Assembly: GCF_013373795.3 (NCBI RefSeq)
Contig: NZ_CP088022.1
Location: forward strand, 5,580,001-5,644,000
Origin: Bradyrhizobium quebecense
Lineage (GTDB): Bacteria; Pseudomonadota; Alphaproteobacteria; Rhizobiales; Xanthobacteraceae
Reading direction: 5' to 3'
DNA: 64,000 bases
A program made the translations under genes and the position numbers. The notes beneath the pieces were generated by a model. That model was not told the origin of the DNA. It searched no databases and worked only from the letters and a program-made list of their open reading frames with translations. This document shows, in pieces, positions 39,078-48,178 of the stretch (position 1 is the first letter of the stretch; every line of letters starts with the position of its first letter).

Positions 39078-40079
39078 TTACCGCTGCGGCGGCACCGGCG
39101 ATGGCGGCGTCGGACCGGCCGGCGGCACCGAGCCGCGCCGCGCGGCGGCCGCTGCGGATGCGGCACTCTCGCCGAAGGTGGCCTTGGCGATCTCGCCAAT
39201 GCCGGCGAGCGAGCCGAGGATGCTGGTCGCCTCGATCGGCAGCATCAGCACTTTCTGGTTCGGCGAATCGGCCAATTGCCCGAACGCCTTGATGTACTTG
39301 TCGGCGATGAAATAGTTCAGCGCTGCGACGTCGCCCTTGGCGATGGCATCGCTGACCATCTGGGTGGCTCTCGCCTCGGCTTCGGCGGAGCGCTCGCGCG
39401 CCTCGGCGTCGCGGAACGCAGCCTCCTTGCGGCCTTCGGCCTGCAAGATCTGGCCTTGCTTGGCGCCCTCGGCGCGCAGGATCTCGGATTGCCGCTGGCC
39501 CTCGGCCTGCAGGATGTCGGCGCGCTTGACGCGCTCGGCCTTCATCTGCCGGCCCATCGCCTCGACGAGGTCGGCCGGCGGCACGATGTCCTTGATCTCG
39601 ATTCGATTGACCTTGAGGCCCCAAGGCGAGACCGCGGCATCGACCACGCGCAGCAGCCGCTCGTTGATCTCGTCGCGATGCGACAGCACCTGATCGAGGT
39701 CCATCGAGCCCATCACCGAGCGGATATTGGTCATGGTCAACACGATGATCGCCTGGTTGAGATTGGCGACCTCGTAGCTCGCCTTTGCGGCATCGAACAC
39801 CTGAAAGAACGCGACGCCGTCCACCGTCACGGTGGCGTTGTCCTTGGTGATCACCTCCTGCTCGGGGATGTTGATCACCTGCTCCATCATGTTCATCTTG
39901 CGCCCGATGCGATCGAAATACGGCACGATCAGATTGAGGCCGGGCGACAGCGTGCGGGTGTATTTGCCGAACCGCTCGATGGTCCAGTCATAGCCCTGCG
40001 GAACGGTCTTGATCCCGGCGAACAGCGTGACGATGACGAGAAGAACAAGCGCGATCGCGAAAATGTCGAAGCCAGTCAT
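39078..40079 (-). CDS. SPFH/Band 7 (QmcA/stomatin-like) membrane protein
   Basis: A 333-residue protein with an N-terminal membrane helix ([20 protein letters not shown]), an SPFH/Band 7 domain ([33 protein letters not shown] to about 190) and a long charged coiled coil (about 190-270, repeats of [17 protein letters not shown]) typical of stomatin-like scaffolds, ending in an Ala/Pro tail. It probably forms oligomeric rings at the inner membrane and works with NfeD downstream, possibly in membrane quality control. ATG 40079 is chosen for the typical N-terminus MTGFDIFA. Confidence 0.92.
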   Translation of the reverse strand: MTGFDIFAIALVLLVIVTLFAGIKTVPQGYDWTIERFGKYTRTLSPGLNLIVPYFDRIGRKMNMMEQVINIPEQEVITKDNATVTVDGVAFFQVFDAAKASYEVANLNQAIIVLTMTNIRSVMGSMDLDQVLSHRDEINERLLRVVDAAVSPWGLKVNRIEIKDIVPPADLVEAMGRQMKAERVKRADILQAEGQRQSEILRAEGAKQGQILQAEGRKEAAFRDAEARERSAEAEARATQMVSDAIAKGDVAALNYFIADKYIKAFGQLADSPNQKVLMLPIEATSILGSLAGIGEIAKATFGESAASAAAAARRGSVPPAGPTPPSPVPPQR

Positions 40080-40317
40080 AAAGTCCTCCAAGGCACCGCG
40101 AGACCCGCGAGACCGTCGCCAGGCACGGTCGTGCATTGGTCGGCAGGACCGCTCCGCCGGTTCAGCCGGCTGTTGTTCTCTCTAGCACATAGGAAGCGGC
40201 TGTCGGACTGCCAGATGCACGCAAGCTGAACACGAGATGCAGCAAGGCTGAACGAACCGCGGTGTCCGGTGTCACGGATCGTTAACAATCAGATCCAGCC
40301 CGCCTGGATCAGCCTCG

Positions 40318-41355
40318 CTAGATCCAACCCTGAAGCTCGCGCAGCACGAGCTGGCGGATCACGTCCATGCCGCCCTCGCTGTCGTTGAGGCAGGGGATGG
40401 CGGCGAATTGCTCGCCGCCATTGTGCCGGAAGATCTCGGCATTCTCCTGCGCGATCTCCTCCAGCGTCTCCAGGCAATCGGCGGAGAAGCCGGGCATGAC
40501 CACGGCAATTCGCCGCACGCCGTCCTTGGCCAGCTTCTCGACCGTCTTGTCGGTATAGGGCTGCAGCCACTCGGCATTGCCGAAGCGCGACTGGAAGGTG
40601 AGGATCAGCCTGCCGGCATCGAGCCCGAGCCGCTTGCGCAGCGCGTTGGTCGTGGCAATACACTGCGCCTGATAGGGATCGCCCTTGTCGACATATGCCT
40701 TCGGCATGCCGTGGAACGATGCGAGGATGATCTCGGGCTCGAACGGCAATGTCGCGAGGTGGTCATTGATCGAGACCGCGAGCGCCTCGATGTAATCGGG
40801 GTCGTCGTAGTAAGGCGGCGTCACCCGCAGGATCGGCTGCGCGCGCATGGCGGCCAGCACGCGAAACGCCTCGTCGCAGACCGTCGCCGACGTCGCCGCG
40901 GAATATTGCGGATAGAGCGGCACCAGCAGCAGCCGGCTGCAGCCTTGCGCCGCCAGTGCCTCGATGCGTTGCTTGATCGACGGGTTGCCGTAGCGCATCG
41001 CCCAGTCGACAACGACGTGATCGTGATCGGCGATCGCCTCCGCCAGCTTGTCGGCCTGCGAGCGCGTGATGGTCTTCAGCGGCGATTCGTTCTTCTCTGT
41101 GTTCCAGATCTTCAGATAATCGCGCGCCTTGCGAGCCGGACGGACGCGCAGGATGATGCAATTGAGGATCAACTTCCAGAGCAGCCCCTGGTCCTCGATC
41201 ACCCGCGGATCGGACAGGAATTCCCTCAGATAGACCCGAACGCCGGCGGCATCCGCCGTATCCGGCGTACCGAGATTGACCAGGAGCACGCCGACGCGTT
41301 CCGGCTTCGGCGCCGCAGCGGGCTTCGCGCTCTCGAAGGGGATCACCGTGCTCAT
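40318..41355 (-). CDS. hemH: Ferrochelatase
   Basis: A 345-residue enzyme that inserts Fe(II) into protoporphyrin IX, the last step of heme synthesis. Recognised by GVLLVNLGTPDTADAAGVRVYLREFLSDPRVIE at the N-terminus, the catalytic His in ASFHGMPKAYVDKGDPY, and FQSRFGNAEWLQPYTD with the conserved Glu. There is no C-terminal membrane helix. ATG 41355 (MSTVIPFESAKP) is used; the frame opens nine codons earlier. Single gene; the 238 bases upstream of the SPFH gene, after hemH's stop, show nothing recognisable. Confidence 0.96.
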   Translation of the reverse strand: MSTVIPFESAKPAAAPKPERVGVLLVNLGTPDTADAAGVRVYLREFLSDPRVIEDQGLLWKLILNCIILRVRPARKARDYLKIWNTEKNESPLKTITRSQADKLAEAIADHDHVVVDWAMRYGNPSIKQRIEALAAQGCSRLLLVPLYPQYSAATSATVCDEAFRVLAAMRAQPILRVTPPYYDDPDYIEALAVSINDHLATLPFEPEIILASFHGMPKAYVDKGDPYQAQCIATTNALRKRLGLDAGRLILTFQSRFGNAEWLQPYTDKTVEKLAKDGVRRIAVVMPGFSADCLETLEEIAQENAEIFRHNGGEQFAAIPCLNDSEGGMDVIRQLVLRELQGWI

Positions 41356-41470
41356 GATGGCGTTGCGCCTAAAGTCCTTCACTTGGGGGCTCTGGGCTTC
41401 GCGCGTTGTTCCAACCTTGTCAAGCCGAGTGCCGGTTGGCTACGTTCCGGTCCGTGAATGGGGAGGAACC

Positions 41471-41869
41471 ATGACGATCGCCGAATGGTGCGTCTTCGGG
41501 ACGCTGCTGCTCTCGCTGCTGACGATCGTATCGGTGAAATGGGCCAGCATAAGCGGTTTCGACAATTCGAAACCGCGCGATCCGGATTTCTACGACGACC
41601 CGATCCGCTCGCGCGCGCTCGGCGCCCACCAGAACGGCATCGAGGCCTTCCCGTTCTTCGCCTTCGCCGTGCTGCTCGCCGAATTCCGCGTCGGCCCGCT
41701 GCGGCTGATCGACGAACTGGCGGTGCTGTTCCTGATCGTGCGCATCGCCTACGTTTTCACCTATATCGGCAACCGCCCGACGCTGCGCTCGATCCTCTGG
41801 AGCATCGGCTTTGCGATCAACATCGCGATCTTCTTCCTGCCGGCGATCAGGGGGTATCTGACGAGCTAG
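41471..41869 (+). CDS. MAPEG-family membrane protein
   Basis: A 132-residue protein with four membrane helices and the MAPEG-like pattern SRALGAHQNGIEAFPFFAFAVLLAE, then RIAYVFTYIGNRPTLRSILWSIGFAINIAIFFLP. The superfamily includes glutathione-dependent membrane enzymes; bacterial short members are mostly uncharacterised. ATG 41471 follows GGGAGGA closely; the larger open frame starting at 41276 overlaps hemH on the other strand and is not credible there. Confidence 0.88.
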   Translation: MTIAEWCVFGTLLLSLLTIVSVKWASISGFDNSKPRDPDFYDDPIRSRALGAHQNGIEAFPFFAFAVLLAEFRVGPLRLIDELAVLFLIVRIAYVFTYIGNRPTLRSILWSIGFAINIAIFFLPAIRGYLTS

Positions 41870-41890
41870 GCACGCCGCAGCCCAGTTATC

Positions 41891-41999
41891 CCGTCATCCT
41901 GAGGAGCCCGCGCTTGCGGGCGTCTCGAAGGATGCACGGCCCGGCTGGTGGCCGTCGATCCTTCGAGACGCCTGCTTCGCAGGCTCCTCAGGATGACGG
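41891..41999. repeat. Intergenic palindromic repeat, family F
   Basis: Bounded by CCGTCATCCTGAGGAGC and GCTCCTCAGGATGACGG, with the inner pair GTCTCGAAGGATG / ATCCTTCGAGACG. A common Bradyrhizobium-type element between the convergent MAPEG and NicO genes. Confidence 0.75.
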
Positions 42000-42027
42000 T
42001 CCATCGGGATTCGCCAGACGAAGAGCG

Positions 42028-43137
42028 TCAAAGGCACGTCGCCCGTTCGGCCGCGACATAGCCGAACAGCAGCCCGAGCCCGAACAGCAGCACCAGACCC
42101 GCGGCAGCAAACTCCAGGCCGCGCATGATCACCATGCCGCCGCCGTCGCGCGCGCCGCTCAGCCGCTCCGCCACGCCGCGTGCCGACACCGCAACCAGCG
42201 CGATCGCGGCCACCGTGATGGCGGTGCCGAGCCCCATCACGAAGGTCGCGGCGATGCCGGCCCAGAACAGGCCCTGCGCCAGCGCGAACACCAGCACCAG
42301 GATCGCGCCCGAACACGGCCGGATCCCGACGGTCAGGATCGCGCCGAGACCGCGCCGCCAGCCGCCGGGACCGGCGAGCTCGGCCAGCGTCGGCCCGTGC
42401 GAATGGCCGCAATGCTCGTCATGGACGTGCTGCGCGTCATGCCCGTGATCGTGGCCGTGATCATCATCGTCATGCGCGTGACGATGATGGAGCTCATGGC
42501 CATGGTCGTGGTGATCATGATCATGGTGGTCGTGATCGTGCTGATGCGTGCCGGCCATCGCCAGCGCCGGGCGCGGCAGCTGGAGTGCGCGGAAGAAGCC
42601 GCCACCCTTGACCCAGACCAACCGGGCGCCGAACGCCGCGATCAGCGCGTAGCTTGCGATCTCGATCGCCTTCTCCGCCCCGCACATGGTCTTCGCCGTC
42701 ACGTTGAGCAGCCAGGCGCAGATCCCGACGATCAGAACGGCGACCAGCGACTGCATCAGCGCCGAGGCGAACGACAGCACGATGCCGCGCTGCGCGGTCT
42801 CGCGATTGGCGACCATGTAGGACGAGATCACCGCCTTGCCGTGGCCGGGGCCGGCGGCATGGAAGATTCCGTAGGCAAAGGAGATCGCGAGCAGCGTCCA
42901 GACCGCCGAGCCGTCGGATTTCGCGGCGCGGATGGTCGCCGATATCTCGCGGTAGAATTCCGACTGTTTTGCCAATAGCCATCCGACGATCCCGCCCTGC
43001 GGCTCCGCAGCGCGCGGTGCGCCGAACGGATTTTGCGCCAGCAGCGCATGAACCGCACCGTCGAGCACCGCGAATGCCGCCAGCACGGCGGCGGACACGG
43101 CGAGGCCACGCATCGCGCGGGAGGCGCTCGGCATCAT
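42028..43137 (-). CDS. NicO/RcnA-type nickel-cobalt transporter
   Basis: A 369-residue membrane protein with about seven helices and the NicO signature FAYGIFHAAGPGHGKAVISSYMVAN. A long His/Asp-rich loop (about 195-245: HQHDHDHHDHDHHDHGHELHH...) would bind transition metals in the cytoplasm or periplasm. GIRPCSGAILVLVFALAQG is the second conserved block. Homologues export or take up Ni/Co. ATG 43137 overlaps the stop of the preceding DUF1007 gene (ATGA), so the two are translationally coupled and probably form one system. Confidence 0.88.
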   Translation of the reverse strand: MMPSASRAMRGLAVSAAVLAAFAVLDGAVHALLAQNPFGAPRAAEPQGGIVGWLLAKQSEFYREISATIRAAKSDGSAVWTLLAISFAYGIFHAAGPGHGKAVISSYMVANRETAQRGIVLSFASALMQSLVAVLIVGICAWLLNVTAKTMCGAEKAIEIASYALIAAFGARLVWVKGGGFFRALQLPRPALAMAGTHQHDHDHHDHDHHDHGHELHHRHAHDDDDHGHDHGHDAQHVHDEHCGHSHGPTLAELAGPGGWRRGLGAILTVGIRPCSGAILVLVFALAQGLFWAGIAATFVMGLGTAITVAAIALVAVSARGVAERLSGARDGGGMVIMRGLEFAAAGLVLLFGLGLLFGYVAAERATCL

Positions 43138-43778
43138 GGGCAATCCACCGTGATCTTGTTGGCGAACATCAACGCGAAATTGCCGGCACTTCCGTCGATG
43201 AAGTTCTGCTCGCCGAGCTTCTGCGCGGCGGCGGTGCCGTCGTTCGGCCGCTCGAACTGCATCTTGCAGTCTACAGCGGCGCCGACCAGCTTGACCGGCT
43301 CCTTCTCCGCGAACTGGAAGTCGATGAAGTAGGTCGGGTCGAACACTTCGAGCGAGAGCTGCCTGGCCTTGAACGGCGTCTTCACCGGCAGGGTGAAGTG
43401 CAACGTCAGCGCCGAATCCTTGTATTCGAGGAAGTAGTCGACCGGCTCGGTGAACTTCTGCTTCTTGCCGTCGCCCTTGGCGAAGGTGAAGTAGGCGTAT
43501 TCCTTCAGCGACTCGACATTGGTCTGCGCAAGCGGCGCCAGCTCCTCGCGGCTGTAGGCGCCCTTCTCCTTGGTCTCGATGCCCTGCAGCGCATAGGTCG
43601 AGAACATGTCGTCGAAGGTCCAGGCGTGGCGGACGGCGGTGATGGTGCCGTCAGGCGCGTAGATCAGCTCGCTTTTGGCCAGGATCCAGACATGCGGATG
43701 GGCCTCGGCGGCCGCCGTGCCGAGCACGACGGACACCGCGAGCACGAGCCCGGCGATCAGGCGGTCCAGAGACGGCAC
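43134..43778 (-). CDS. DUF1007-family periplasmic protein
   Basis: A 214-residue protein with a signal peptide (LIAGLVLAVSVVLGTAAAEA) followed by the family-defining HPHVWILAKSELIYAPDGTITAVRHAWTFDDMFS. DUF1007 proteins regularly accompany NicO transporters and are presumed metal-delivery or accessory proteins; the HPH at the mature N-terminus could bind metal. The start is GTG 43778, two bases after the stop of the M3 peptidase gene, and the stop overlaps the NicO start, so all three form an operon. Confidence 0.85.
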   Translation of the reverse strand: MPSLDRLIAGLVLAVSVVLGTAAAEAHPHVWILAKSELIYAPDGTITAVRHAWTFDDMFSTYALQGIETKEKGAYSREELAPLAQTNVESLKEYAYFTFAKGDGKKQKFTEPVDYFLEYKDSALTLHFTLPVKTPFKARQLSLEVFDPTYFIDFQFAEKEPVKLVGAAVDCKMQFERPNDGTAAAQKLGEQNFIDGSAGNFALMFANKITVDCP

Positions 43779-43780
43779 CT

Positions 43781-45856
43781 TCAGGCCGCCTCAGGCGTCT
43801 CGAGCAGGCCGCGACGGCGCAGGAGCGCGTCCGGCTCGGGCTCGCGGCCGCGGAAGGCGACATAGGCCTCCTCCGGATCGCGCGAGCCGCCCGACGAGTA
43901 GATGTCGTCATGCAGCCGCTTGGCGGTCGCGGGATCGAAGATATCGCCGGCCTCCTCGAAGGCGCCGAAGGCGTCGGCGTCCATCACCTCCGACCACATG
44001 TAGCTGTAGTAGCCGGACGCATAGTGGTCGCCGGAGAAGATGTGGCCGAACTGGGTCGGCCGGTGCCGCAGCGAGATTTCGGCGGGCATGCCGATCTTCT
44101 CCAGCTCCTTCTGCTCGAAGGCGCGGACGTCGCGGCTCGCCGCCGCCGGCTGGGTGTGGAATTCGAGATCGACCAGCGCCGAGGAGACGAACTCCACGGT
44201 GGCAAAGCCCTGGTTGAACTTGCGTGCCGCGAGGAAGCGCTTGAGCAGGTCGTCCGGCAGCGCCTCCCCGGTCTGGTAGTGCCGGGCGAAGCGCTGCAGC
44301 ACCTCGGGCCGCTCCTGCCAGTGCTCGTAGAGTTGCGAGGGCAGCTCGACGAAGTCGGTGAAAACAGATGTCCCCGACAGCGAGGGATAGGTCACGTCCG
44401 AAAGCATGCCGTGCAGGCCGTGGCCGAACTCGTGGAACAGGGTCCGCGCGTCGTCCGGCGACAGCAGCGAGGGCGCGCCGTCGGCGCCCTTGGCGAAGTT
44501 GCAGACATTGATAACCAGCGGCGCGACGTCGCCGTCGAGCTTCTGCTGGTCGCGCAGCGAGGTCATCCAGGCGCCCGAGCGCTTGGAGGGCCGCGCGAAG
44601 TAGTCGCCATAGAACAGCGCCTTGTGCCGGCCGTCGCGGCCCTTGACCTCCCACACCCGCACGTCCGGGTGCCAGGCCGGCACGTCCTTGCGCTCGGCGA
44701 AGGTGACGCCGAACAGGCGGGTGGCGCAGTCGAAGGCGGCCTCGATCATATGGTCGAGCACCAGATAGGGCTTGATCGCGGAATCGTCGAAATTGGCGCG
44801 GCGCTGGCGCAGCTTCTCGGCGTAATAGCGCCAGTCCCAGGCCGCCAGGGTGAAATTGCCGCCCTCTTCAGCGATCAGCGCCTGCAGCGCATCGCGGTCG
44901 GCGAGTGCCCGCGCCCGCGCCGGCTTCCAGACCCGCTCCAGGAGGCCGCGCACCGCCTCCGGCGTCTTGGCCATGGAATCCTCCAGGCGGTAGGCGGCGT
45001 AGGTCGGGAAGCCCAGGATCTTCGCGGTCTCCTCGCGGAGCGAGAGGATCTCCACGATGGTCGCGTTGTTGTCGTTGGCGTTGCCATTGTCGCCGCGGGC
45101 GGTGAAGGCCTTGTAGACCTTCTCGCGCAGGTCGCGCCGCGACGAACTCTGCAGGAACGGCTCGACCGAGGAGCGTGACAGCGTCACGATCGCCTTGCCG
45201 GGCTTGCCGCGCTCTTCCGCCGCAGCCTTGGCGGCCGCCACATATGTGTCGGAGAGGCCGGCGCGGTCGCCCTCGCCGAGCTCCATGAACCACTCCTGCT
45301 CGTCGCCGAGCAGATGGTGGCTGAACGAGGTGCCGAGCTGGGCGAGGCGCTCGTTGATCGCAGCCATGCGGGCCTTGGCGGCGTCGTCGAGTCCGGCGCC
45401 GGAGCGGTGGAAGCGGGTGTAGGTGCGCTCCAGCAGCCGCATCTGCTCGCCGGCCAGGCCGAGCGAGGCGCGCTTCTCGTGCAGCATGGCGATGCGGCCA
45501 AACAGCACAGCGTTCATCATGATCGGATTCCAGTGCCGCGCCATTCGGGGCGACACCTCCTTGTCGATCTCCAGGATCGCAGGGCTCGAATGGGCCGAGA
45601 CCAGGTCGTAGAACACCGCCGAGACCTTCGACAGCAGCTTGCCGGAGCGCTCCAGCGCCGTGATAGTGTTGTCGAAGTCGGGCAGCGCCGGATCATGGGT
45701 AATCGCAGCCACTTCAGCCGAATGGTCGGCGAAGGCCTGCTCGAAGGCAGGGAGGAAATGCTCCGGCTTGATCTCGGCGAAGGGCGGCGTCTCGAGCGGC
45801 GTCTGCCATGCCTTCAGGAGGGGGTTGGCGTGAACGTCTGCGCTGGTTTCTGACAT
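43781..45856 (-). CDS. M3-family zinc metallopeptidase (peptidyl-dipeptidase/oligopeptidase A-like)
   Basis: A 691-residue oligopeptidase. The zinc-binding HEFGH is in TLFHEFGHGLHGMLSDVTYPSLSGTSVFTDFVELPSQ, followed by the third ligand Glu in that segment and C-terminal active-site tyrosines in HIFSGDHYASGYYSYMWSE. Length and pattern match bacterial Dcp/PrlC-type M3A enzymes that degrade short peptides in the cytoplasm; no signal peptide is present. It heads the operon with the DUF1007 and NicO genes, a link whose meaning is unclear. Confidence 0.93.
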   Translation of the reverse strand: MSETSADVHANPLLKAWQTPLETPPFAEIKPEHFLPAFEQAFADHSAEVAAITHDPALPDFDNTITALERSGKLLSKVSAVFYDLVSAHSSPAILEIDKEVSPRMARHWNPIMMNAVLFGRIAMLHEKRASLGLAGEQMRLLERTYTRFHRSGAGLDDAAKARMAAINERLAQLGTSFSHHLLGDEQEWFMELGEGDRAGLSDTYVAAAKAAAEERGKPGKAIVTLSRSSVEPFLQSSSRRDLREKVYKAFTARGDNGNANDNNATIVEILSLREETAKILGFPTYAAYRLEDSMAKTPEAVRGLLERVWKPARARALADRDALQALIAEEGGNFTLAAWDWRYYAEKLRQRRANFDDSAIKPYLVLDHMIEAAFDCATRLFGVTFAERKDVPAWHPDVRVWEVKGRDGRHKALFYGDYFARPSKRSGAWMTSLRDQQKLDGDVAPLVINVCNFAKGADGAPSLLSPDDARTLFHEFGHGLHGMLSDVTYPSLSGTSVFTDFVELPSQLYEHWQERPEVLQRFARHYQTGEALPDDLLKRFLAARKFNQGFATVEFVSSALVDLEFHTQPAAASRDVRAFEQKELEKIGMPAEISLRHRPTQFGHIFSGDHYASGYYSYMWSEVMDADAFGAFEEAGDIFDPATAKRLHDDIYSSGGSRDPEEAYVAFRGREPEPDALLRRRGLLETPEAA

Positions 45857-45986
45857 CGAATATCCCGTTTTTCGCCTTGAAAATGCGGCCCAATCTATAT
45901 CACGCGATACGGCATTTTTGGGCCTTTTGCGCTTGATAGATGGGCACTTTTCGGAGAGATTGCGCCCCCTGAACAGGATCTATTCC

Positions 45987-46247
45987 ATGACCATGCAGCC
46001 CTCCACCGCAGGCACGAGCCGGATCCTCTGGCCGAGCGTCATCACCGTGATTTCGGCGGCGATCCTGATCGGCGCGGAAGTGTTCGGCGCGGCCTTCGCC
46101 GGCGGCTGGGCGCTCGCGATCGCGCTCGGGCTCGGTGATTTCGGCGCGCACATCCTGCAGGCCGTGCTGTTCGGCATCGGCGTCCTGATCATGATCGCCT
46201 TCATCCGCGCCGCGCAGCGCGTCGAGCCGTTCACGCGTCGCGCGTGA
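45987..46247 (+). CDS. Small two-helix membrane protein
   Basis: An 86-residue protein with two hydrophobic helices (WPSVITVISAAILIGAEVFGAAFAGGWALAIALGL and ILQAVLFGIGVLIMIAFIRAA) and a basic C-terminus. ATG 45987 (MTMQPSTAGTSRIL) or 45993 are possible starts; the frame opens farther upstream without good composition. It is divergent from the M3 peptidase gene. Function unknown. Confidence 0.7.
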   Translation: MTMQPSTAGTSRILWPSVITVISAAILIGAEVFGAAFAGGWALAIALGLGDFGAHILQAVLFGIGVLIMIAFIRAAQRVEPFTRRA

Positions 46248-46396
46248 GCTTGAGCGATTCAAGAAAGCGCTGCGGCACAGGGCTTAAACGCACACGCTTC
46301 GTTAGTCATTCTTAACAGCCGTTCATCTTCAGCGCCTGCTGCGCGCGCCATCGCAAGCACGCGTTAGGGAAATTTGTCGCTATCGCAAAAAAATTC

Positions 46397-46425
46397 TTGC
46401 GAAGCGAATTCAAAAGACTTATTTC
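46397..46425 (+). promoter_or_regulatory. Promoter of the ornithine decarboxylase leader
   Basis: TTGCGA, a 17-base spacer, and TATTTC, giving a start near 46432, just before the conserved leader. Confidence 0.55.
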
Positions 46426-46431
46426 CTGCCT

Positions 46432-46688
46432 TGCCCAATTTCGCACGTGCCTGTGGTCGTGTGTCAGTCGGTAGGTATCCGGACAAGAGGCCGGACAGCC
46501 GCCAAGGGGTGGAAGAACCGAGGGTCGCTTACGTCCGTCAGGACACGAGGCGGCCAGCATCTCTCTCCAGGGATGCCGTTGAAGGTCTCACCACTCTTTG
46601 CAACCGTGACTGGCAGCCGGAGGCGAACCGGCGCACCCCGCTCTCCACGGGGGACGCGACTTAAAGCAACGACGGATCGGGCTTTTTT
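46432..46688 (+). ncRNA. speF-type leader RNA of ornithine decarboxylase
   Basis: A structured untranslated stretch of about 255 bases, 220 bases before the ornithine decarboxylase start, with no open frame of protein character. It opens with GTCAGTCGGTAGGTATCCGG and GGCCGGACAGCCGCC, has a hairpin in ACCCCGCTCTCCACGGGG, and ends in an intrinsic terminator. Position, length and these motifs fit the alphaproteobacterial speF RNA family (Rfam speF), which lies upstream of ornithine decarboxylase genes. The likely role is polyamine- or ornithine-dependent attenuation. The family match is from memory. Confidence 0.7.
46663..46688 (+). terminator. Attenuator-type terminator in the speF-type leader
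   Basis: AAAGC pairs with GCTTT around an inner CGA / TCG with a CGGA loop, followed by TTTTTT. It lies before the coding region, as in an attenuator. Confidence 0.65.
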
Positions 46689-46907
46689 GGTCTCTACCGG
46701 CAGTCCAACGCCGGCGCGGGCTACTGAAAAGGCTTGTCCTTCATTGCCAGGTGAGCGGGCGGGAAACTCTCCCAACCAATCCACGGCAGCACAGTCTGGT
46801 TTGAGTCTTTTGGCTTCGTTGCGCCTCCATCGCGCGATGTGGCCGGAGCGCTCTGACCCGACGTCATGTTGATGCGGATCCCGTCGCTGGGGCCGCTGGA
46901 GAGTGCC

Positions 46908-48050
46908 ATGACTGAACGTATCCAGGAATTCCTGCGCAGCCGCCGCCAGGATGGTCTCGACACCGAGCCGTGCCTCGTCGTCGACCTCGAAGTCGTGCGC
47001 GACAACTACCAGACCTTCGCGAAGGTGCTGCCGGACAGCCGCGTGTTCTACGCGGTGAAGGCCAACCCGGCGCCCGAAGTGCTGGCGCTGCTCGCCTCGC
47101 TCGGCTCCTGCTTCGACACCGCGACCGTTGCCGAAATCGAGATGGCGCTGGCCGCCGGTGCGACGCCGGACCGCATCTCCTATGGCAACACGATCAAGAA
47201 GGAGCGCGACATCGCGCGCGCCTTCGCGCTCGGCATTCGCCTGTTCGCAGTCGACTGCGCCGCCGAGGTCGAGAAGATCGCCCGCGCCGCTCCCGGCGCG
47301 AAGGTGTTCTGCCGCATCCTCTATGACTGCGCCGGCGCCGAGTGGCCGCTGTCGCGCAAGTTCGGCTGCGATCCGGAGATGGCGGTCGACGTGCTCGACC
47401 TCGCCAAGCGCCTGGGGCTCGAGCCGTGCGGCATCTCGTTCCATGTCGGCTCGCAGCAGCGCAAGGTGAAGGCGTGGGACCGCGCGCTCGCGATGGCCTC
47501 GACCGTGTTCCGTGACTGCGCCGAGCGCGGAATCAACCTCTCCATGGTCAACATGGGCGGTGGCTTCCCGACCAAATATCTCAAGGACGTTCCGCCGGTC
47601 CTGCAGTATGGCCGGTCGATCTTCCGCGCGCTGCGCAAGCATTTCGGCAACCAGATCCCGGAGACGATCATCGAGCCGGGCCGCGGCATGGTCGGCAATG
47701 CGGGCATCATCGAGACCGAAGTCGTTCTGATCTCGAAGAAGAGCGACGAGGACGAGGTGCGCTGGGTCTATCTCGACATCGGCAAGTTCGGCGGTCTCGC
47801 CGAGACGATGGACGAGTCGATCCGCTACGCCATCCGCACGCCGCATGACGGAGCGGACATGACGCCGTGCGTGCTCGCGGGCCCGACCTGCGATAGCGCC
47901 GACGTGCTGTACGAGAAGCTGCCGTATCCGCTCCCGGTAACGCTCGAGATCGGCGACAAGCTGCTGATCGAAGGCACCGGCGCCTATACGTCGACCTACT
48001 CGTCGGTGGCGTTCAACGGCATTCCGCCGCTGAAGACCTACCACATCTAA
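46908..48050 (+). CDS. Ornithine (or lysine/ornithine) decarboxylase, type III PLP
   Basis: A 380-residue enzyme of the alanine-racemase/eukaryotic-type decarboxylase fold making putrescine from ornithine. Visible: the PLP Lys in VFYAVKANPAPEVL, CGISFHVGSQ, the phosphate loop VNMGGGFPTKY, EPGRGMVGNAG, the partner-subunit Cys-Asp in GPTCDSADVLY, and GAYTSTYSSVAFNG. Dual lysine/ornithine specificity is possible. ATG 46908 has GGAGAG upstream and gives MTERIQEFLRS. It is controlled by a structured leader. Homospermidine synthase downstream consumes its product. Confidence 0.93.
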   Translation: MTERIQEFLRSRRQDGLDTEPCLVVDLEVVRDNYQTFAKVLPDSRVFYAVKANPAPEVLALLASLGSCFDTATVAEIEMALAAGATPDRISYGNTIKKERDIARAFALGIRLFAVDCAAEVEKIARAAPGAKVFCRILYDCAGAEWPLSRKFGCDPEMAVDVLDLAKRLGLEPCGISFHVGSQQRKVKAWDRALAMASTVFRDCAERGINLSMVNMGGGFPTKYLKDVPPVLQYGRSIFRALRKHFGNQIPETIIEPGRGMVGNAGIIETEVVLISKKSDEDEVRWVYLDIGKFGGLAETMDESIRYAIRTPHDGADMTPCVLAGPTCDSADVLYEKLPYPLPVTLEIGDKLLIEGTGAYTSTYSSVAFNGIPPLKTYHI

Positions 48051-48080
48051 GCCGCCTCCTTTTCGAGGCCTGATAAACCG

Positions 48081-48122
48081 GGAGCCGGCCCCGCCGGCTC
48101 CTTCCCGATCATTTTGATTTTT
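48081..48122 (+). terminator. Probable terminator after ornithine decarboxylase
   Basis: GGAGCCGG / CCGGCTCC with a five-base loop, followed after TTCCCGATC by ATTTTGATTTTT. The T run is offset, so termination may be partial. Confidence 0.5.
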
Positions 48123-48178
48123 CTGAACGACGCTTGCGCGGCGTGCGACATGCCGTTGCAAGCGGGGACTGACGTGCC

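Noticed and set aside
41458..42978. 506-residue plus-strand frame over MAPEG and opposite NicO
   Set aside because: It crosses an intergenic palindrome and mirrors the His-rich loop of NicO; not a gene.
46866..46908. Earlier start for ornithine decarboxylase at 46866
   Set aside because: The extra residues (MLMRIPSLGPLESA) are atypical and the later ATG has the better ribosome site and the family N-terminus.
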